This document shows, one piece after another, positions 61,640-64,000 of a DNA stretch of 64,000 bases (position 1 is the stretch's first letter; the number at the start of each line of letters is the position of its first letter). A program made the position numbers and the translations under genes. Source of the stretch: Collinsella sp. GTDB taxonomy: Bacteria; Actinomycetota; Coriobacteriia; Coriobacteriales; Coriobacteriaceae. The notes beneath the pieces were generated by a model that saw only the letters and a list, made by a program, of their open reading frames with translations, was not told where the DNA came from and searched no databases. The stretch spans positions 1 through 64,000 of the forward strand of contig DXML01000005.1 in assembly GCA_019414205.1 (NCBI GenBank), read 5' to 3'.

Positions 61640-61825
61640 GCGGTATTCTCCTATAAGATGTTAATACATCAACATTTAAACCAAGCGCATTATGGATGTT
61701 CGCCGTTGATGCGTCAACAAGCAAAGAATGGGTAAACAAAGGGTCACGTATGGTGCAAATTTCGCACGTACCCAGACGCTTTGATATAGTGTTGAGAACT
61801 CTTTACATTGGAGGATGTAACCGGC

Positions 61826-62509
61826 ATGTCCGATTCGAGCGACAGTTCCAAGCCGCGACCCAAGACCGCGGCCGTTCCACACTACACGGTGGGCGAGGAG
61901 ATCATGAACTCCGTCACCCATGGTGTCGGCTGCCTGCTGGGTATCGCGGGCCTGGTGCTCCTGATCGTATTCGCTGCCCTGCGCGGCGGAGGCCCGGCTC
62001 ACATGGCCGCGGCGATTGTCTATGGCGTCAGTATCATCCTCGAATACTTGGCCTCCACGCTCTATCACGCGATTCAGCCCGCTCGCGCCAAACGCGTGTT
62101 TCGCATCATCGACCACAGCTGCATCTACCTGCTCATAGCCGGCAGCTATACCCCGTTTTGCCTCATCACGCTCGCAAACGACGGCGGCCCTGCGCTGTTC
62201 TTTGCCGTGTGGGCCATCGCCATCGTCGGGATTGCCCTCGAGTGCTTTATGCGCGAGCGTCAACCGCACTGGGTAAGTGGCCTGGTCTACCTGCTGATGG
62301 GCTGGCTTGTCGTCTTTAAGCTGCCCGAGCTCGTGTCGCTGCTCAACCCCGTGGCGCTTGCCCTGCTCGCCGTTGGCGGCGTGTGCTATACCGTGGGCGT
62401 GCCGTTCTATATCGCCAAAAACGTGCGCTATCTGCACAGTGTTTTCCACTTGTGGGTGCTCGCCGGCAGCATCTTCCAGTTCATGGCGGTGATCCTCTTC
62501 GTAATCTAG
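61826..62509 (+). CDS. hemolysin III family membrane protein (PAQR)
   Basis: The 227-residue protein has seven membrane segments. The conserved PAQR/HlyIII residues are visible: NSVTHGVG (His), STLYHAI (Ser and His), DHSCIYLLIAGSYTPF (Asp-His) and LHSVFHLWVLAG (His-x-x-x-His). These ligate a metal in related proteins; the family is linked to ceramidase-like hydrolase activity and membrane homeostasis. ATG 61826 has GGAGGATG upstream. Confidence 0.92.
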   Translation: MSDSSDSSKPRPKTAAVPHYTVGEEIMNSVTHGVGCLLGIAGLVLLIVFAALRGGGPAHMAAAIVYGVSIILEYLASTLYHAIQPARAKRVFRIIDHSCIYLLIAGSYTPFCLITLANDGGPALFFAVWAIAIVGIALECFMRERQPHWVSGLVYLLMGWLVVFKLPELVSLLNPVALALLAVGGVCYTVGVPFYIAKNVRYLHSVFHLWVLAGSIFQFMAVILFVI

Positions 62510-62616
62510 CGACCGCGCCCACGGCCCCGCTCGCACGGGCGACCGGCGCAACTGCCCTATCCGCTACGTACGTCTCCTGCCAACGTCCCGAATCTTGGAG
62601 GTTCGAGAAACTCCCG

Positions 62617-63990
62617 ATGGACATAACCATCTCCCTTATTACCACGCTCGTTCTGACGCTTATCAACGGCTACTTCTCTATGTCCGAGATGGCTCTCACC
62701 ACGGCTAAGCGCGCCGTGTTGGAACACGATGCCGAGGAGGGCGATAAGCGCGCCGAGCGCGCCGTTCAGCTTGCCGCCGATTCCGACCAACTGCTCGCCA
62801 CCATCCAGGTCGCCATCACGCTCGTGGGCTTCGCCTCGTCCGCCGTCGCCTCGACGAGCCTGTCCGACCCGCTCGCCACGTGGCTCATGAGCTTTGGCAT
62901 CGCGCCGCTTTCCGCCATCGCGCGCGGCCTGGCGCCGGTCATTATCACCGTCGCCGTCGCCTTTGTGTCCATCGTGATCGGCGAGCTCGTGCCCAAGCGC
63001 ATCGGTCTTGCTAACGCAGAGGGCGTATCCAAACAGGTCGTGGGACCGCTCTCCGTGTTTCAAAAGATCGCCCGCCCGCTCGTGTGGCTGACCGGTGCTT
63101 GCTCTGACGGCCTGGCCCGCATCCTGCGCATCAAGAGCGCCGATGACCGCCAGAATGTCTCGGAGGAAGAGATCAAGTACATGGTCTCGGAGCAGGACGA
63201 CCTGCTCGACGAGGAAAAGCGCATGATCCACGAGATCTTTGACCTGGGCGACACCGTTGCCCGCGAGGTCATGGTGCCGCGCGTGGACACCACCATGTGC
63301 GAGGACGACGAGACGGTCGCTGACGTGCTGTCCACCATGCGCCAGACCGGCTTTAGCCGCATCCCCGTCTATCACGAGGACCCCGACAACGTCGCGGGCA
63401 TCGCGCACATCAAGGACCTGATCCAGCCCGCGCTCGACGGCAAGGGCGACCAGCCCATTGCCGATTACCTGCGCGATGCCACCTTTGTGCCCGATACCAA
63501 GGACATCCTGCCGCTGCTGTCCGAGATGCAGACTTCGCACGACCAGATCGTGGTCGTCGTGGACGAGTACGGCGGCACGGCCGGCATCATCACCATCGAG
63601 GACATCGTTGAGGAGATCGTCGGCGAGATCGAGGACGAGTTCGACCCCGACAACAAGTACCTCACGCGCCTCTCGCGCCGTGAGTGGCTCGTCGATGGGC
63701 GTTTTTCGTGCGATGATGCGATTGAGCTTGGTTGGCCGCTCGAGGAAAGCGATGATTATGAGACCATCGCCGGCTGGATTTTGGAACTTTGCGACTCGGT
63801 GCCCGACATCGGAGAGGTGTTTGAGGTCGCGGGGTACAAGTTTAAAGTGCAGTCGATGCGTGGCCAGCGCATCTCGCTCATTCGCGTGATCGCTCCGGCC
63901 GAAACCGATAAGAAGGATTCCGAGTCTTCGGCAGAGAAGCCGGCGGCGTCGGGTGCGGGCACTGCGGATCCGCACGATGGCGACGAGTAG
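62617..63990 (+). CDS. CNNM/CorC-type membrane protein (HlyC/CorC family)
   Basis: The 457-residue protein has an N-terminal CNNM membrane domain of four segments (MDITISLITTLVLTLINGYF, SMSEMALTTAKR, an IVIGELVPKRIGLANAE signature near 130), two CBS domains (about 210-330, beginning VMVPRVDTTMCEDDE) and a C-terminal CorC_HlyC domain (DEYGGTAGIITIEDIVEEIV, then an RRSW-like WLVDGRFSCDDAIE). The last 25 residues are low complexity. The family is implicated in magnesium or cobalt export. A GGAGG lies 15 bases upstream of ATG 62617, a rather long spacing. It follows the HlyIII gene by 107 bp. Confidence 0.9.
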   Translation: MDITISLITTLVLTLINGYFSMSEMALTTAKRAVLEHDAEEGDKRAERAVQLAADSDQLLATIQVAITLVGFASSAVASTSLSDPLATWLMSFGIAPLSAIARGLAPVIITVAVAFVSIVIGELVPKRIGLANAEGVSKQVVGPLSVFQKIARPLVWLTGACSDGLARILRIKSADDRQNVSEEEIKYMVSEQDDLLDEEKRMIHEIFDLGDTVAREVMVPRVDTTMCEDDETVADVLSTMRQTGFSRIPVYHEDPDNVAGIAHIKDLIQPALDGKGDQPIADYLRDATFVPDTKDILPLLSEMQTSHDQIVVVVDEYGGTAGIITIEDIVEEIVGEIEDEFDPDNKYLTRLSRREWLVDGRFSCDDAIELGWPLEESDDYETIAGWILELCDSVPDIGEVFEVAGYKFKVQSMRGQRISLIRVIAPAETDKKDSESSAEKPAASGAGTADPHDGDE

Positions 63991-64000
63991 GGCAAGGACG

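Noticed and set aside
62557..63975. 472-codon minus-strand frame across the CorC-type gene
   Set aside because: Antisense shadow; the plus strand has CNNM and CBS domains.

Overview
The window looks like the chromosome of a Collinsella-type member of the Coriobacteriia (high-GC Actinomycetota from the gut). This is inferred from gene content: LuxR proteins fused to a transporter-like membrane domain, an Ech-type hydrogenase, an Nfn-type transhydrogenase, ECF transporters, and intergenic spaces full of palindromic repeats. No database was consulted.

Layout. 0-11 kb: a membrane-bound LuxR regulator and two cell-surface proteins with variant sortase signals; the second, very large one carries a frameshift. 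11-21 kb: nfnA-nfnB, then glmU-prs-pth (all minus strand), ecfT-ecfA, and a soluble LuxR regulator. 21-26.7 kb: a transport and amidohydrolase operon with two related MFS carriers, then an ECF S component. 27-32.7 kb: exonuclease III, a sirtuin, a folP-folK fusion with a large internal insertion, a biotin-ligase-like protein, type III pantothenate kinase and initiator tRNA-Met. 32.7-39.6 kb: a probable island next to the tRNA, with a RpiR regulator, an EIIBC PTS permease, a GH4 glycosidase, an ORF6N-phospholipase D-like protein and a decayed tyrosine integrase. 39.7-40.4 kb: helically spaced short sites and a very regular array of inverted repeats. 40.5-49.4 kb: an Old Yellow Enzyme-type reductase, an HTH protein and a complete Ech-type [NiFe] hydrogenase operon with EchA and EchB fused. 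50-64 kb: a two-component system divergent from an ABC-2 exporter, an FtsX-type ABC transporter bracketed by palindromic repeats, a frameshifted DUF362 iron-sulfur protein, an alpha/beta hydrolase, a hemolysin III protein and a CorC-type protein.

How genes work together. Nfn (NADH/NADPH/ferredoxin exchange) and Ech (ferredoxin oxidation to H2 with ion pumping) would together form a redox-balancing and energy-conserving module. The PTS permease and GH4 enzyme form a phospho-glucoside uptake and hydrolysis unit with a RpiR regulator. glmU, prs and pth form a housekeeping operon.

The most unusual content is intergenic. I see at least four palindromic families: (i) units of 15-bp inverted arms repeated every 80-81 bp, in arrays of 2, 3 and 6; (ii) 150-170 bp elements with 27-35 bp arms, whose arms differ between copies yet stay complementary; (iii) CCACCACAAAGG hairpins; (iv) GGGGACAG palindromes flanking an ABC operon. 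A 10-base motif, CGCAGGTAGA, links family (ii) to hairpins upstream of the two surface-protein genes.
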